Notes: generated by a model not told the origin, from the sequence alone. A stretch of 64,000 nucleotides of DNA from Acanthochlamys bracteata (GCA_019914995.1 CM034138.1:2294001-2358000), one strand, 5' to 3'; positions 12,410 through 25,529 are shown, counted from the first letter of the stretch. Numbers and translations are program-made.

Positions 12410-13633
12410 CTAGGGTTTGGGAAGATTGAAGAGAGCTTGCATTGAAAGACTAGCTTGAGGAAGATTAGTTTGAGGCAATGGTGCAGTAGCAGCACCAGTG
12501 TTGCCTTGTGCTTCTAGAGCACTAACTTGAGACTTGAGGAACTTGAGATAGTTAGCTGCTTCGTCGAGCATCGATGCAGTGTCCATTTTACTCCCTCCGG
12601 GGACAAGCCGTTGCAGCATTCTCAATCGTTCGCTAATTCTTTCCCGTCGGTGCCGTGCTGCTACTGTTTGTGGATCACTTGATATCCGAACGTTTTTCCT
12701 TCTAGGCTTCTCCACAGGATCCTCTCGGCCCAAGCTAACTGGTCGCAACGCTGCCGCTCGATAGATCATCTCTTTCACCTGCGCAATTGCTTCAGTGTCC
12801 GGCTCAATTTCCGTCCTGAAGTTTATGGTAGATGATGCTGGAGCAAAGCTCTTCTTCATCGTTAGGGAAGAATCCTTGAAGTTTATCTGAAACCCGCCGT
12901 GATCTGTAGTTGCCGGTATAGAGGGCTGCAGAATGTCAACGTATAAGCTGTTACGCCGATCAAAATCTTCATTGAACTTTCTCTTATTCTTATAAACATC
13001 TGCTTGGATTGAAGAGCATTGCGAGAACGCTTCATCAGGAAGAGAATAGCAGTTGCTCATAGCTTCAGTATTCTTCTTATCGTAGTTTTCCGACTCGCCA
13101 GAAGAAATATTTCCGCTTGAGCTTAAGTTTTGAATATTTTCACTGCTAGAAAAGATCAACGAGACTCGGTCTTCGTCTTCTCCGGCAGTAGCTAAGCTTT
13201 GTTGTATATTGTTGCAGGCAGCAGTAGGGAAAGCACTAAGCTGAGAAGATAGAGCTTGATCTTCCCATAATACTCCAGAAGTAGCAGTGTCGATGCCGAA
13301 AGGCACGGGTATCACCGAGTCGGAGGCTGCCTGCTGCAGCTTGATGAAATCTTGTTGTTGCAAGATATTCTGGTGATCTACTGAAGTGCAGATGGTGTCT
13401 ATTGTTTGACCAAAACTGACAAGATCAGAGCTTATTGCTTGAGATGGCTTCATGATCTGTTGGGGATCGATGTTGTTGGAATTGAGCAACAAAGCTTCAC
13501 CGAGCTCAAGCTTCCCGCTTAAAGTGTCATAATCAGGAATTCCGTCAAGCCGCCGGTTGCTCCATTGACATGACTGCACCGATAACGGATTTTCCCAGCT
13601 GCAACTGAAGTCATCCATTCTTGAAAACTGCAT
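12410..13633 (-). CDS. BHLH87: bHLH transcription factor, bHLH87/HECATE-INDEHISCENT group
   Basis: Single coding exon of 407 residues from the ATG at 13633; a second in-frame ATG at 13618 is possible. A TTG at 13651 extends the frame but is not a credible start. The conserved block begins [20 protein letters not shown], then a lysine/arginine-rich [20 protein letters not shown], then helix-loop-helix with [20 protein letters not shown] and [12 protein letters not shown]. This is the signature of subgroup VIIIb (bHLH87, HEC, IND), nuclear regulators of floral, fruit and meristem development. The long Ser/Asn-rich N-terminal half (about 270 residues) fits bHLH87 rather than the short HEC proteins. 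The basic region lacks the usual His-5/Glu-9 pair (Gln and Ala instead), typical of the group. A leader intron is likely: acceptor TTTTCTTGTATAG just upstream, donor possibly near 13823. The exact orthologue is less sure than the group. Confidence 0.88.
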   Translation of the reverse strand: MQFSRMDDFSCSWENPLSVQSCQWSNRRLDGIPDYDTLSGKLELGEALLLNSNNIDPQQIMKPSQAISSDLVSFGQTIDTICTSVDHQNILQQQDFIKLQQAASDSVIPVPFGIDTATSGVLWEDQALSSQLSAFPTAACNNIQQSLATAGEDEDRVSLIFSSSENIQNLSSSGNISSGESENYDKKNTEAMSNCYSLPDEAFSQCSSIQADVYKNKRKFNEDFDRRNSLYVDILQPSIPATTDHGGFQINFKDSSLTMKKSFAPASSTINFRTEIEPDTEAIAQVKEMIYRAAALRPVSLGREDPVEKPRRKNVRISSDPQTVAARHRRERISERLRMLQRLVPGGSKMDTASMLDEAANYLKFLKSQVSALEAQGNTGAATAPLPQTNLPQASLSMQALFNLPKP

Positions 13634-13661
13634 GCTGCTAACTATGATCAACTATTTCCCT

Positions 13662-14110
13662 ATACAAGAAAAACATAAACTTACTTCCATTGATCATAAG
13701 GAATAGCAAAAGACAGCAGAATAGCTAAACTGAAAATGGTTATAACTGAAACTACAATAATAAATCCAGCAAGTATAATAATATATAGCAGCTTAATGAA
13801 ACAGCGTTGATCGATATATAATTACCAATTAAGAACGGTAGTGCTGGTAGCTGGCAGGCTGCAGTGCTGCTACAGAGATGAAGTTTTGGTGCACAGAGAA
13901 GGAAAACAAAAGTCTTGTCTGTTGCCGGAAGTGGATATATAGACAAGGCATCAATCAAACAAACTAGTCCCACAACAAAGAGGCTATCAAATAACAATCA
14001 ATAATAATGTTGCATGTTGCTCGAGAAATGGAAGTAAGCAGAGGTAAAGGGTAGACTTCTATGTCTTTCTCTTTTTGGGTTGCTGTTGATGAAGTTGAAA
14101 GCAAGCATGC
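13662..14110 (-). promoter_or_regulatory. bHLH87-like gene leader, possible leader intron and promoter
   Basis: On the minus strand the acceptor CTTGTATAG sits about 30 bases upstream of the ATG, and AATTG/GTAATT near 13823 could be its donor, so a leader exon around 13824-14050 is plausible. No coding potential with a recognisable family. Confidence 0.35.
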
Positions 14111-14497
14111 TAGCTAGTCGTTCAAAGATTTATAATGTGTTGATGTAGATGAGAAAAGAAAAGGGACGCAATTTTTATTTTCTTCTTAACAGTGGTACTA
14201 AGAACTCTTTTTTTTTTTTCTATTTTCTTTCTGGGAGAGCAGATGGGCAGCAATATGTGTGCAGATGTAATTAACTAATATTTCGGTACTGTACTTTTTA
14301 CGAAAAGTTAGTTTTATTAAGAATATTGTTCTTAAAAATAAATTTAACTTTTATAACTTTTTAAAAAGATGAAATAAAAAATAACTTATTATACATTTTA
14401 TATAGCTGAAAATAATTTTTTAGTAATAACAAACTATAAGAGTAAAAAGAACAATATTTATTTTTTCTCTTTGTTACTCGTTTGGCTTCTGCACCGA

Positions 14498-14725
14498 GGG
14501 GTGCGTTGGTTACTGCATATTAAAAACTATTTTTTAATTTTTTTTATTTTATATTTTTTAATATATATTTTATAATTATTTAAAAAAATTAAAAATTTAG
14601 ATAATATAAAAAAATTTTACGTAATGAAATTTATTATACATATTTTTATTTTAAATAAAAAAAAAAAATAAAAACATCCTAATTTTTAAATAAATTTTAT
14701 TTTATAAATAATATCAAACGCACCC
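14498..14725. mobile_element. MITE-like element, family B, well-preserved ends
   Basis: About 228 bp. Left end GGGTGCGTTGGTTACTGC; right end read inward on the other strand GGGTGCGTTTGATATTATTT, so the first ten bases match between the ends. The A/T core contains AAAAAAATTTTACGTAATGA, also found nearly unchanged in 38443-38662. No ORF. Size, inverted ends and lack of coding fit a non-autonomous DNA transposon derivative. Confidence 0.65.
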
Positions 14726-15890
14726 GCCGGTGACCAACCTTCTACCGAGTTTCGTACCACAAAAAGAGAACTGAAACTCATGAAGGTATATTATTATGAG
14801 ACAGTAACGTAAATCTCTGAATAATATGAATATATGATAGAGACATCTCTATATATACTCACATGTATATACCAATATTTATACAGAATTGAAGATAAGC
14901 GAATCATCATCATACGTATCTTCAAAATATTATAAAAATTTTAATAAAAAATATGTAATAAAAATTAAAATGATAAATAATTAACATAAAACAATATTGA
15001 TATAGATACTTCTACGGCTCTACCAAAATACAGATTGATTGATAAGACAGAATAGATATACGTAGCGGTACATAAGTCAAAGATCAAATGAAAGAAACAG
15101 GTAAGCTGATAGAATTCACAAAACAGAAACAGAAGTGATTGGAAGGTGTAAGCAAAATTGGACTTGTTCAATAATTTCATAACAAACAGACATACACCAG
15201 TCTGCAATTGGACAGCAGTGCAGCAGTAGATCAGAGAACTATGAGAAAGATTACTTATTTTAAAAATATACTCTAAAAATTACTTATTTTAAAAATATAT
15301 CCTAATAGTAAAGAAACTATCTTTGAAACATAATTAATTAATAAAAGTAAAGAGATTATGTGCACATGGGCTTATAAATGAGTAGTTGTTAATTTGTTAT
15401 TGGAATGCATCTTATATTATAAAATGTTTGTGAAGAATATATGGGTCTAGAGAAGGATTAGATTATATTATATTATAATGTTTGGATTTTAGTATTATTA
15501 AAGAATTGTTTTTGTGATGGGGCCTTAAATAATGATACTCAATTATTAATATTATTCCTATAATAGAAAACAAGAGTAGTCAACTAGTCATACGTTAAAT
15601 AAGAGAAAGTCTAGAAGTATTTATAAAATAAAATTTTTTTACAATAAATAAGCTTTTTAAAATATTTTTAAATTATATTTTTATTTAAATAATAATAATA
15701 TAATAATAAGTAATATAAAATTTTATGGCGCAACTATTTTATTTTTAAATTTTAAATAAAATTTAAAACATTTTGTTAAAAATTTGTTTAATATAAAACA
15801 ATAATTAAAATAATAAGTAGTTAAAAAGTAAAGCTAAATATCTCTGCATATATTATAAATTACTAATTACAGAAAACTATGAGAAAGATT

Positions 15891-16134
15891 AAGAATATAT
15901 TTCAATCACATAAAAATAAGTTTTGAAAAATTATATTTTACTAAAGTAAAATTTGATAAAAGGTTAAGTTTGAAGTAATAATTGAAACCGATAAAGCTGA
16001 GTTTAAAATTTAATTTTTGTAAAAATAGAGTGTGATGTGAAAATTAAAATAACAATTATGATCGATATTTGAAATACGGTCGAATTTAAAATATGAAGAG
16101 AGAGAGTAAAATTTTTGTTAACTAGAATACGTCC
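15891..16134 (-). mobile_element. MITE-like element, family A (minus orientation)
   Basis: About 244 bp. The right part, with AAAATACGGTCGAATTTAAA and then AGAGAGTAAAATTTTTG, parallels the right part of the element at 61026-61281 (AAAATACGTGAAGCGATTGA and GAAAGTAAAATTTGATGA). The right end inward is AGGACGTATTCTAGTT. Degenerate ends; no ORF. Confidence 0.5.
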
Positions 16135-16924
16135 TAAGTAGCTAGTCCGTTGGAAATTAGAAAAGAATTACTTCAAATGTAAAGTTTAAAATTGCGTGCA
16201 ATTATTATATTTACTAGTTATTAAAATTGAGTTAGAAAGAGAATTTTTAGTTTTAAACTTTTAATTTTGGAAGTATTATTTTTTGAGAGAAAAGCTGAGT
16301 TTATATTTTATTTATTTTGAGTGTGTTGGAAGTAAAATTTTATTAAATAATGAGTTTAAATATTGGTAAACAAGCCAAAATGGTTGTCATACATTTAGTA
16401 GTATGATGTAGGATGTTTCATGTTCGCACCCGGCGACGCCGACTAAAACGCGGCAGCAACCAATATTTATTGGTTGACTAAGATTTCTAAATAATTGAGT
16501 CAACCTTCTACCTTATCATCTACAACCCTTCAAAAAACTAGTTAGAATATATATATATATATATTAAAAAATAAAAATATTTTAGTGTTTATGTATATTT
16601 TAATATCATGCATGGTCGATTGCGATCCGTAGAGACTTTCAAATTTAATATTTATTATTGAATATTAAAAGTTATAAATTGTTGACACAATTAATAAAAA
16701 TTGATAATATATATATTTTAAATCGTCATAATCAATTGGTTGAATGGAAGTCGATTCGTATTCCAATTAAGATAAAATTTTATCAGCATATCAACAACTC
16801 ATAGTTTTTAATATCTAATGATAAAAATTAGATTTGAAAGTTTTCACGGCCATAAACGATTATAAAGTGTGCTGAAATATGCATAAAAATTGAAGTGCTC
16901 CTATTTCTCTCTATATATCCTAGT

Positions 16925-17175
16925 AAAACTTAATTTATGATGCATTTGATTGTGCTTCTCTAAAAAGTATTTTTCATTTATTAAATTCTATTTTATAGTA
17001 AATTTTTTATAATATTTATAAAATTTATTTTAAAATTAAAAAATATAAAAAAATTTATATCATAAAATCATATTATTATTTATTTTATTATTTTTTAAAA
17101 TAAAAATAATATATTTTAAAAATATAATAAAAATATCTTTTATTATAAAATTTTTTATAAATACTTTCAAACGGT
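16925..17175. mobile_element. AT-rich MITE-like block
   Basis: Left end GATGCATTTGATTGTGCTTC; right end inward GGGACCGTTTGAAAGTATTT. The A/T core includes AAATTTATATCATAAAATCA, reminiscent of the family B core. Imperfect inverted ends (GCATTTGA against CCGTTTGA). Confidence 0.4.
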
Positions 17176-17944
17176 CCCTCAGCAGTTAGAGCATCTCAAT
17201 TAGCTAAAATAACTACTTACTAACTAATTTGTATCAAGTACAAATTTCTTAAGTGTTCGTTTATTTGAACAAAATGAAATACAAAAAGTATAAATTTTTA
17301 AAAACTTAATCTACAAAAACAATAATATTCAAAAATATTTTTTTGTTGTATGAGGTAACATGTTCTAACAATTCGAATTACTTAATTTAAAAAATAGTTT
17401 TTGGTTAGTTTTTTAAAAAATAAATTTTTTATTTAGTTAAAAATAAATAATTATATATATTTATAATATTTATTATATATGATATATCTCTATTATTTAT
17501 ATTTAAGAACAATATACAATATTATAAAAAACTTTTTTATAAAAATAAAAAAAATATTTAAAATGGATATCCAAATGACGCATTGATGGTAACCCGAGGA
17601 ACATCTTGATCCTGCTCTGCAACTTGATTCACTGATTAATTTAATTTGGAAGGTCAACAGCTTGGTATTATCCATCTCTAACCATGTATTACGTTCCAGA
17701 AATTAGTATACATAATACATTTTCGTTACATCAGGCCACAATTTGATCAAGTATTTCGTACCAAAATTTGCTACTTATTCTCCCTTAACATTTTAGCAAA
17801 ACATCTTAAATTGTCATGTTGAATCTTTTTTGCCTCAAATGTTGTAGGCTAACGTTTCACTTAGCAATTACCAATTACTTTGTTTCTCACCGCTGTTTAT
17901 CTCTTGTAATTGCTGCCAGTTATTATTGCTTTAAAAAAATAAGG

Positions 17945-18145
17945 TGATATTAAGTATTGCTTCTCACTATTTATTTCGATCTCTTTCTTCTATTTTTAAA
18001 AAAAATTATTACAGTATTCTAAAATCTTATAAAAATATTTTAAAATATTATTTTATTACTTTTTAAATAAAAGCTAAATTAAAAAAATTTCACCAAAATT
18101 ATTTTATTTCTAAAATTTTATTGTCTAAACAATCTCAAACGACCC
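17945..18145. mobile_element. AT-rich MITE-like block, degenerate
   Basis: Starts around GGTGATATTAAGTATTGC and ends AACAATCTCAAACGACCCC; inward from the right GGGGTCGTTTGAGATTGTTT. The right end resembles the GGGTGCGTTTGA ends of family B. Confidence 0.35.
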
Positions 18146-21100
18146 CTGTGGCCCTGTTTACTAAGCTCTGACTGCAGCAGTGAGCCAAGCGATGCAGAAC
18201 AGGCAGTGGTAGGGAAAGGCCCAATTTGTGTTCAATGCGACAAAGTGCTACCAACGGGACCACCAAGCCCGTGCACGCTTTATCTACCCCCGCCCCAACA
18301 ATCATTGGCTATCTTCCGTAAACGAACCTACTGCCGGACAGCCGGACACTGCCGGAAAGGTGGTCTCCACAAATGGCCAAGTAAAAGAAACCGTAATTAT
18401 TACTGTTTAGCTATGAGAATCAGCCAAATAAACACTTCTACCAAATTATTAGCTTTTATAATTATTTTGATTATATCGATTATAATCAAACTGCTCATAT
18501 ACGATTACATCATATACGATCCTATTCCTTTTCCTTCCAATACAATGAGCATCAATCAAGTAGAGAACCTGGCAAGCAGGTGGGCTTAGCTTGTGGTCCA
18601 TATATTTCTCAACCAATAATTATCCACCTCCGGTGCTGCACGAGAACTGCACACGGGATTGACGTCGATTTGGTTATGTGTCGCCGTCTAACTGGTCTGA
18701 AGTGTTGCCGATTCATTGCGCGCACATGCAGAGATATAGCGTGGTAATATGGGACCATTTCATAATTAACCATGCCAGAAGAGAGAAAAGAGCCTATGAA
18801 GCTTATCTATCTTTGCCAATTTAAGACATGATATACTGTGAGCTAAGTGATCTACTTACTGCACATTATGAAACATAATTGGTTTCACTTCTACTGTACC
18901 ACCTGTATTCAGCGTCGCATTATTAATTACTCGCCTCGCCATAAATGTGCATGCCATAAATACATACATATCTGAATACGTACGTATCGCCATAAACACC
19001 TCGTATGTACTATACAGATTTTAGAAAGTGTTATGCGGCTGGTCTACAATTAAATGAAAAGAAAAGAAAAGAAAAAGACGTACAGAGTATGTATGTACAC
19101 AATTTGATAATAATATTTTGGAATTTTCCACCGCGTGGATTTGTGTACAATTTGATGAATGCAACTTGCATGCATGCATGAAGTTCATTTGACATATCCC
19201 TTGCCTCCTACATAGTTCAGACGGACAATCTGTTTCAACAGTGCATTGTAGTGCGAGAGACATGCTATACATACCTAATAGCGACACGCCGTAGAGCCAA
19301 ATGGTGATGCAGGTCATCTTCTGGGACCAATTTGTGCATTCCTGAATTGGAAAGGGACCATTTTACTCTCTTCTGTGCTGATCTGATTATCCAATGACCA
19401 TGAAAATAGACGGCAATCAATCAACATCTCGGTGGTGAAAATGTTTCTGGTTGATCAGAAGAAAGCTACTGTGAAAAATAAGTAATTAAAAACACTTACG
19501 CATGATTTTTAATTGATTACACATCTTTTTCTCAGAAACTAACTATAGTTTAAATGTATTTGATACGAAACGTCAACGAGAAATAATTTAGTGAAAGCCT
19601 CTTTTGCAACCGTATTTAAGATGCAGAATCAAAAAGGTCCAACAAAATAAATAGAGTTACTTCGACCAGTTAATGTAAGATTTTGCAGGTTCCTCAGTGC
19701 CCTGATATCATAATCAATACTGTTCTGCCCACTGATGTCGACACCCAGGACCACTCAAATAATAAATCCTTCTTCAATGAAGAAGTTGAAATTAATCCGA
19801 ACATCGGCCACTGTTCCTCCAGAGATCATCAGATATAGTTTTGACAACACAAAATGTAGGACCTGCCACCTTGGAGTCCTCCAGGTGCAGGTTAAATTTC
19901 CCAACCTCGCCGACATACAAACCCTTCATTCTATGTGTACTGTCAAATGAGACGAGTGTTTTTCCCGTCCTAGGTTCTCCTCACCATATACTTTCACATC
20001 CACAGAATAATGCATAAACGAAACCCTTGTAACAAGATCTAAAAAGCAGAAGCACTTGATAAATGCAACGAAAAACATTAATAACTATAGCATCACACCA
20101 TGGACCCTACTGCGGACCTGTCCTATAGACATCAGTCGCACAGTCGTTTTCTCTGGAGTACTCTTTCATTGAAACGCTATAGATACCATTGAAGGGCCGC
20201 GTCGCATTCATTGGATTCATATTTAGCAACAACCGGCTTCTTCTTCGTTCACTTGTGGTCTCCATCGCCCGCGTCAAGGCTGAATTGATCCAACAACCTC
20301 CCCCATTGATCCCTAGGGACCTTTCACCGTCACGAGTAGAGGCGCACAGACAGATGAATCCCTTGTTTTCTACCAAAAATTTAAGTACATGGATCCATGA
20401 GACATAAGAGGAAAGCGAAAGATGATAAGATTTTTATGCACTGTTGCTCCCATCAATCAAGAAAAAAATCATATATATGTAGGATCCTTCATGAAAACTT
20501 CCTTATTAGAACGGTCAGCACCTTCCTTAAAACACCAAATCTACGTTTCTTTCTTTCTTTCAGAAAAAGAAAGGAAAAAGAAAATGGAAAGTCCAAAACT
20601 ATAAACACTTTGTTCACATTATCCAAGTCAAAGGAAGTCGGCCACAATGATTATAAGCAAACTTATATTCTCGAGCGAGCAAGATGCAGCGATAGCTGAT
20701 GAAGAAACCAAATTCTTCATACCAGTTTTTCATTATGCACCATTAATTGGGACATGGGAGGTTACGACGCAATAAAGCCTGATGGGCGTTAGTTGGGCCG
20801 CTTGAAGCCTGTTAGTTTTAACTGGATAATGGCTTCTTAGGAGAAAAGGCCTAATGGAGTTTAGAAGATGTTTTGCTACTTTATTTTTTTTTTTTGTTAA
20901 ATGATAAAATCATATATTTATATTAGGATGACACGAGAGTTATACATAATAAAATTTTATAGTTATAGTAAGAGAACTTGAACGATGTATAATGTTCTAA
21001 TAAATACAGCAATTACTAACAATTATTTCATAAAAATAGAAATTAATTATTTCTACATTTCTAACCAGAAACGTTTTTAGAAGAAAAGAAAAACCGTTCC

Positions 21101-21279
21101 AAAACCCCGAGAGAGAGCTGTAGCAAATTTGATGACATTAGACATCCCTTGTTCCTGCTATCGCTTCCGCCACAAATCTCCATCTCGAACCAATCGAACA
21201 CTGAAATATTCCTAATAGTTCGACATCTTGTTTAAAAAACCAGCAATCTTCAAATGGAAGCAGTAGCAACGGTCAATTG

Positions 21280-21287
21280 AAACCCTA
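21280..21287 (+). promoter_or_regulatory. telo-box (AAACCCTA) in TRB gene leader
   Basis: AAACCCTA lies 23 bases before the TRB start codon. Telo-boxes match one plant telomere repeat and are known binding sites for TRB-type Myb proteins. Motif seen directly; function inferred. Confidence 0.55.
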
Positions 21288-21309
21288 GATCGGTGTTAAC
21301 GGTATAGAA

Positions 21310-24300
21310 ATGGGAGCGCCGAAGCAGAAGTGGACATCAGAGGAGGAGGAAGCCCTCCGTGCCGGCGTTGATAAACACGGTGCTGGTAAGTGGAGAACGA
21401 TCCAGAAAGATCCGGAGTTCAGCAAGTTCCTCGCTACACGATCTAACATCGATCTCAAGGTATAAACCGGTGGATTGATTGATCTATCTATCTCCTTGCA
21501 TGTCTAGAAGTTGTTCAGCTATTGAGAAATTTAAAGTTGCTTTTCGTTATATATGTGACACTACTCTTTTAATGTCAACTAGATCAAAAGGTATCCGCTT
21601 TTGGGCTACTATAGAGTAAATTATACGTATGCTAGCTGATAGTAATGACCTGCGCTAGCTAGTTGAGTGAATCGTGCAGGGAAGCCTATTAAGACAATAC
21701 CCAAAAGCTTCGAGCTATATGCATGAGATGACACTTTCTGCTGTGGAGATGATTCTTTTATTTGTGAAATAATTGTTTGTATATACAGGACAAATGGAGG
21801 AATATGAGTGTGAGTGCTGGTGGACATGGATCAAGGGAGAAGAGGCCAAAGCTGAAGGGCCTTCCATCTCTGGTTGTTCCAGTTTCCAACACTCACAGTC
21901 CTACTCCAGTTACCCTGCCTAGGGTAGATTGTCCAACAGATTCCTCAAACAACTTGCAAGATGGAAAAGGTCCTGGGTAAGTGACTTGGTGAGCAATTTC
22001 TACTATCACGTGAAGCTTATATCATTCATCTTCCTGTAAATAAATTTCTCTCACATGGATTAGGTAAAATGATGAAACCCAAGAATACGCTTATGGTGAT
22101 TATGTTTTTGAACCTGACTTATTTTTTATTTCTTTTACTTTTGTTGAAATGCCATTTTTGAAATTCCTACTGGTATTTTTCCATGTTATTACTGAACTCG
22201 GCTAAGAATTTCTGCGTGTGCAGTTCTGTTTTTGATGTAATAGGCATGTTTGGGTTATTTTTCCATACAGTTGCTTTGTCTAGCATTCCTTTTAATTTCT
22301 GTGATTTTATATCCCTGGGCGTATGAGATTACATTGACATATCCAGGCACACTCTCATGGTAGTGGAAGCTCTTAAAGCGTTGCAAGAGCCAGGTGGATC
22401 AGATGTTGCTACAATTTATAAGTTCATTGAGGTTGGTGAGAGCTTGTCTTCTGTGTTGTACTACTTCGCAGACATTTGCATTTATGTAAAGTGCGGGCTT
22501 TAGATAGCACTTCTGATGTTGTATAGAAACACATCAATCTCACTGGAAATTACATAACAAAACTTCTGTTAATGAGAATAGCCACACTTCAAAGTACTAG
22601 ACCATCACTTTTTGGAATAGGCTGAGAACTTTTGAAAGAGGATGTAGCCCAATGGGAATTGAGTGACACAGTAATGTCCATAAAATATAAAGAGAATGAT
22701 AAAACATATTCAACATTTCAACATGTTATTTTTGAATTTGATATATGCACTCCCTAATGACTTCTTATATTTATTTTATTTCACTTATTTTTTGATTTTA
22801 TTTTTTTTTTTTTTTTTTTTTTTTTTTGCGGGGGTGGGGGTTGTGGTTATGATGTATCTAGTGGATGTTTGCAGAAAGTGCAAATTTATGTCATGCACAG
22901 AATATCTTGAACATTTTTTTCCTCTAATGGGTGGTAAAGTGTTTTTTCAGAGTGTCGCATACATGTTTGTAAAGTGTTATGACCTTACCACAAGGCGTTG
23001 ATATATATGTCATGTCTGTATATCCCAAATTTCTTGTGGTGTAGGAGGATTGTGCCTAACATTATCTAGGATATAGACAAACACCTTATCAGATTTAACC
23101 TGTGAATTTTCAGTGGAACTAGTTCTGCCAGGTGATAGTTACAGATAATTTCTCATGTTTTTTACAGCAACGGCATGAGGTGACGCCAAGCTTCAGGAGA
23201 TTACTCGGCTCAAAGCTGAGGCGGCTTGTAGCACAAAGTAAGATTGAGAAGGTAACTTTCTCTCCTTAAGAACGTTTTATGGCACTTTGGAACTGTCGTT
23301 CTATTTTTATGTTTGGAACTCTCTACAAATTAATTCTCTCGACTGAATGTGCTGGTTGTAGAATTAAGACAAAAAATGATTTGACATTTTGTAAAATTTA
23401 AAGTATGGATGGTTTGTGTCATCTATTGGTTTGAGTTTTAATCGCTTGTTTAAAGCTCGGTGAAACAAAATGTTTGTGTTAAATTTGGTTGAGGCTTAAG
23501 ATTTGGATGTTGTGATGTCCTTGCAGCATGTTGTAAACTATCTACAACGTAAAATGGTTTAACCATCCTAGAATACTATAACAACCTAAGGAGCCAGCAG
23601 CACTTTTATAATTCCACAAGAAATGGTTTAATCTAAAAGTCATAGACCTGCTGACCACTGAGAACATATATAGAATCTATTGATAAGGTTGGAAACAATG
23701 CATTCAACTGCCATGTATATGTAGTACAAACGAGACTAATGAGGACTTACTTTCCTGGATGATATGGTTATACATATATATTACAGATATCAATTCTTTC
23801 TGATTTTAGGCAGATTTAGGGAAGATTACGGCTTCTGGCAGTCGTAGACCTCTGAAAGATTATTTGCTTCTTCTTTATTTTAGCAATTACTATTTGAAAG
23901 TTTACTCTTGGGTTGCTTGGCAATAGGGACCCAAAGGATACAAGCTGAAGGATGTTACTTGTCCAGTAAAACCTCCTACTCCTAAGCAGAAGGATCCAGT
24001 ACTTCGCCTAAGAACAATGCAGAACTCTGTCTATAGTAGCCCCATGGATTTTATTGGGGATGCAGCAAAGAGTGCAGCGTATGTCATAGCTGATGCCGAG
24101 GCAAAGTCATTCCTAGCTTCTGAAGCAGTGAGAGAGGCAGAGAGAGTGTCAAGGATGGCGGAAGAGACTGAATCTCTACTGATGCTAGCACAAGAGATAT
24201 TTGAGAGATGTAAGTAGAGAAATCCATCGGTCAAATTAAAGCCGTAATTGATGTTGTCAGACCGTTTTCGCTTATAGGCAATTTATATTTCTGCAGGTGC

Positions 24301-24328
24301 TCATGGTGAAGTTGTGACCGTTGCTTAA
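21310..24328 (+). CDS. TRB1: Telomere repeat-binding factor (single-Myb-histone, TRB)
   Basis: Six coding exons: 21310-21459, 21789-21976, 22347-22431, 23168-23251, 23927-24209 and 24297-24328, giving 273 residues. TRB proteins are nuclear and bind telomere repeats and telo-box promoters, recruiting telomerase and Polycomb or demethylase complexes. The N-terminal Myb/SANT domain begins at once ([20 protein letters not shown], then [20 protein letters not shown] and LKDKWRN). A linker-histone H1/H5-like globular domain spans about residues 113-175 ([32 protein letters not shown]). A C-terminal Ala/Glu-rich coiled region ends in [12 protein letters not shown]. Exon 5 continues in frame to a TAG at about 24217; splicing into exon 6 gives the family-typical C terminus, so the spliced form is preferred. 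The junction of exons 4 and 5 is the least certain. The symbol stands for the TRB1-3 family; which paralogue is unresolved. Confidence 0.9.
22801..22827 (+). repeat. 27-bp poly-T run followed by a G-rich stretch
   Basis: An uninterrupted run of 27 T is followed directly by GCGGGGGTGGGGGTTGTGG, inside intron 3 of the TRB gene. A simple repeat; the length is prone to sequencing error. Confidence 0.85.
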
Positions 24329-25529
24329 GCTTCGCAACTGAACTGTTAATGGACTTCCAGATACAAACACCTCTGTATATTGTTTATATGTAACTGGGAC
24401 GGCATTAGTTATCTCAAGTTGGCGGTGACTCAGCGAACATCAAAAATATGTGAATGCTTTCTGTGGAGATGATAAACCAATTGTTTTGTAAAAGTGCCAT
24501 CTCACTAGAAGCTGGTAGCAGCAAAGTTGAGAACGCATTTTTGGCAGCTCTCAAAAATATTCAGCTTCTTTCCTGCACATACTCCCTGCTCGAGATTAAT
24601 ATCACCTTGTCTCTTTGGGAAGCTGGTCATATGTTTATGTTTTTGCATCGAGTAGAGCAAGATGCTCCTTTTTGGCATGGAACTGTTCATCTATTATGTA
24701 TGGGCATGCATGTATTCTTTCTTTGTAAATTTGAGTACTGAAACTTTCGCGATGCAAGGGAATTGAGCTTGTAAGTGGACAAACCTTCCTTAATGGATGC
24801 TTTGTTTATCTACAATCTTGTGTCTAGGATGGTAACTTGAAAGTCTGTGGCTATAGATAACTGGTGAAAGAAAATCCGTTGAACAGTTGGGTATCCGTTG
24901 AATTGTTGGGTTTTTTTTGGCATCAGCTATAACATATTTATTTGACTTTTGTTTAGGCCTAGAGTAAACTCGAGCCCCACTCCTAGCTTTTATTTCGAAA
25001 AACACGGAATGATCAAAATTATCTAACAAAAAAAGTCAGACCAGGATAACCAAAATTAGGCGAGGAAAATTTTATTTTTCAGCAATAAATACAACACCAG
25101 CTAGAACGATGTAATATGCGACTGGAGCACGTTAATGTGTCAATGCAGTTGCACAAAACATCTTGGAAGATAGATTTTCCCAATTCATATTCAACCTGTA
25201 ACAGCCAGAATGCGTAGAATTTTCCCAGATGAACAAACTACAGTTAAAGTTCCAAGATTGATGTTCATCTGAGATCTGACCTAATTCACAAAAACACAGC
25301 TACAGGCAGCAGAATCTTTATAACTCCGAGAAGTAGCACTGCCAGAAAAGCATTACATTGATATCGAGTAAAGGGCTTCCCAGTTAGATACACATCTGCT
25401 ATTACACAGTCCAATGCACAACTAGCAATCATTGTAAAAGCAAATGTTCCTTTTCCCCAGTTGGATCAGTAGTCTGAAGCACTTAGGAGATGCATGCTTC
25501 AGGTTGGAACTACTTTGCCTAGGCAGCAC
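24329..25529. other. 3' UTRs and spacer between TRB and uL24m (convergent)
   Basis: TRB 3' UTR follows the stop at 24328 and probably reaches about 24750. The uL24m 3' UTR lies below 25530 on the minus strand. Short ORFs here show no family resemblance. No repeat element noted. Confidence 0.5.

Larger units (their letters stand above)
14111..21200. other. Seven-kb gene-poor region dominated by AT-rich repeats
   Basis: No gene is supported. It contains AT-rich short inverted-repeat elements (14498-14725, 15891-16134) and degenerate blocks near 15600-15850, 16925-17175, 17255-17440 and 17945-18145, a (TA)n run near 16548-16565, and two islands of more mixed composition (18150-19400 and 19690-20400) with short ORFs I cannot assign. 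The end of the interval leads into the TRB promoter. Confidence 0.5.

Noticed and set aside
22801-22827. Poly-T tail as evidence of a retroposed insertion
   Set aside because: It lies within a TRB intron, with no adjacent SINE, LINE or processed-gene sequence and no visible target duplication.
24017-24217. Reading through exon 5 of TRB to its in-frame TAG
   Set aside because: A GTAAGT donor sits inside the last codons, and joining to 24297 gives the family-typical C terminus, so the spliced form is preferred.
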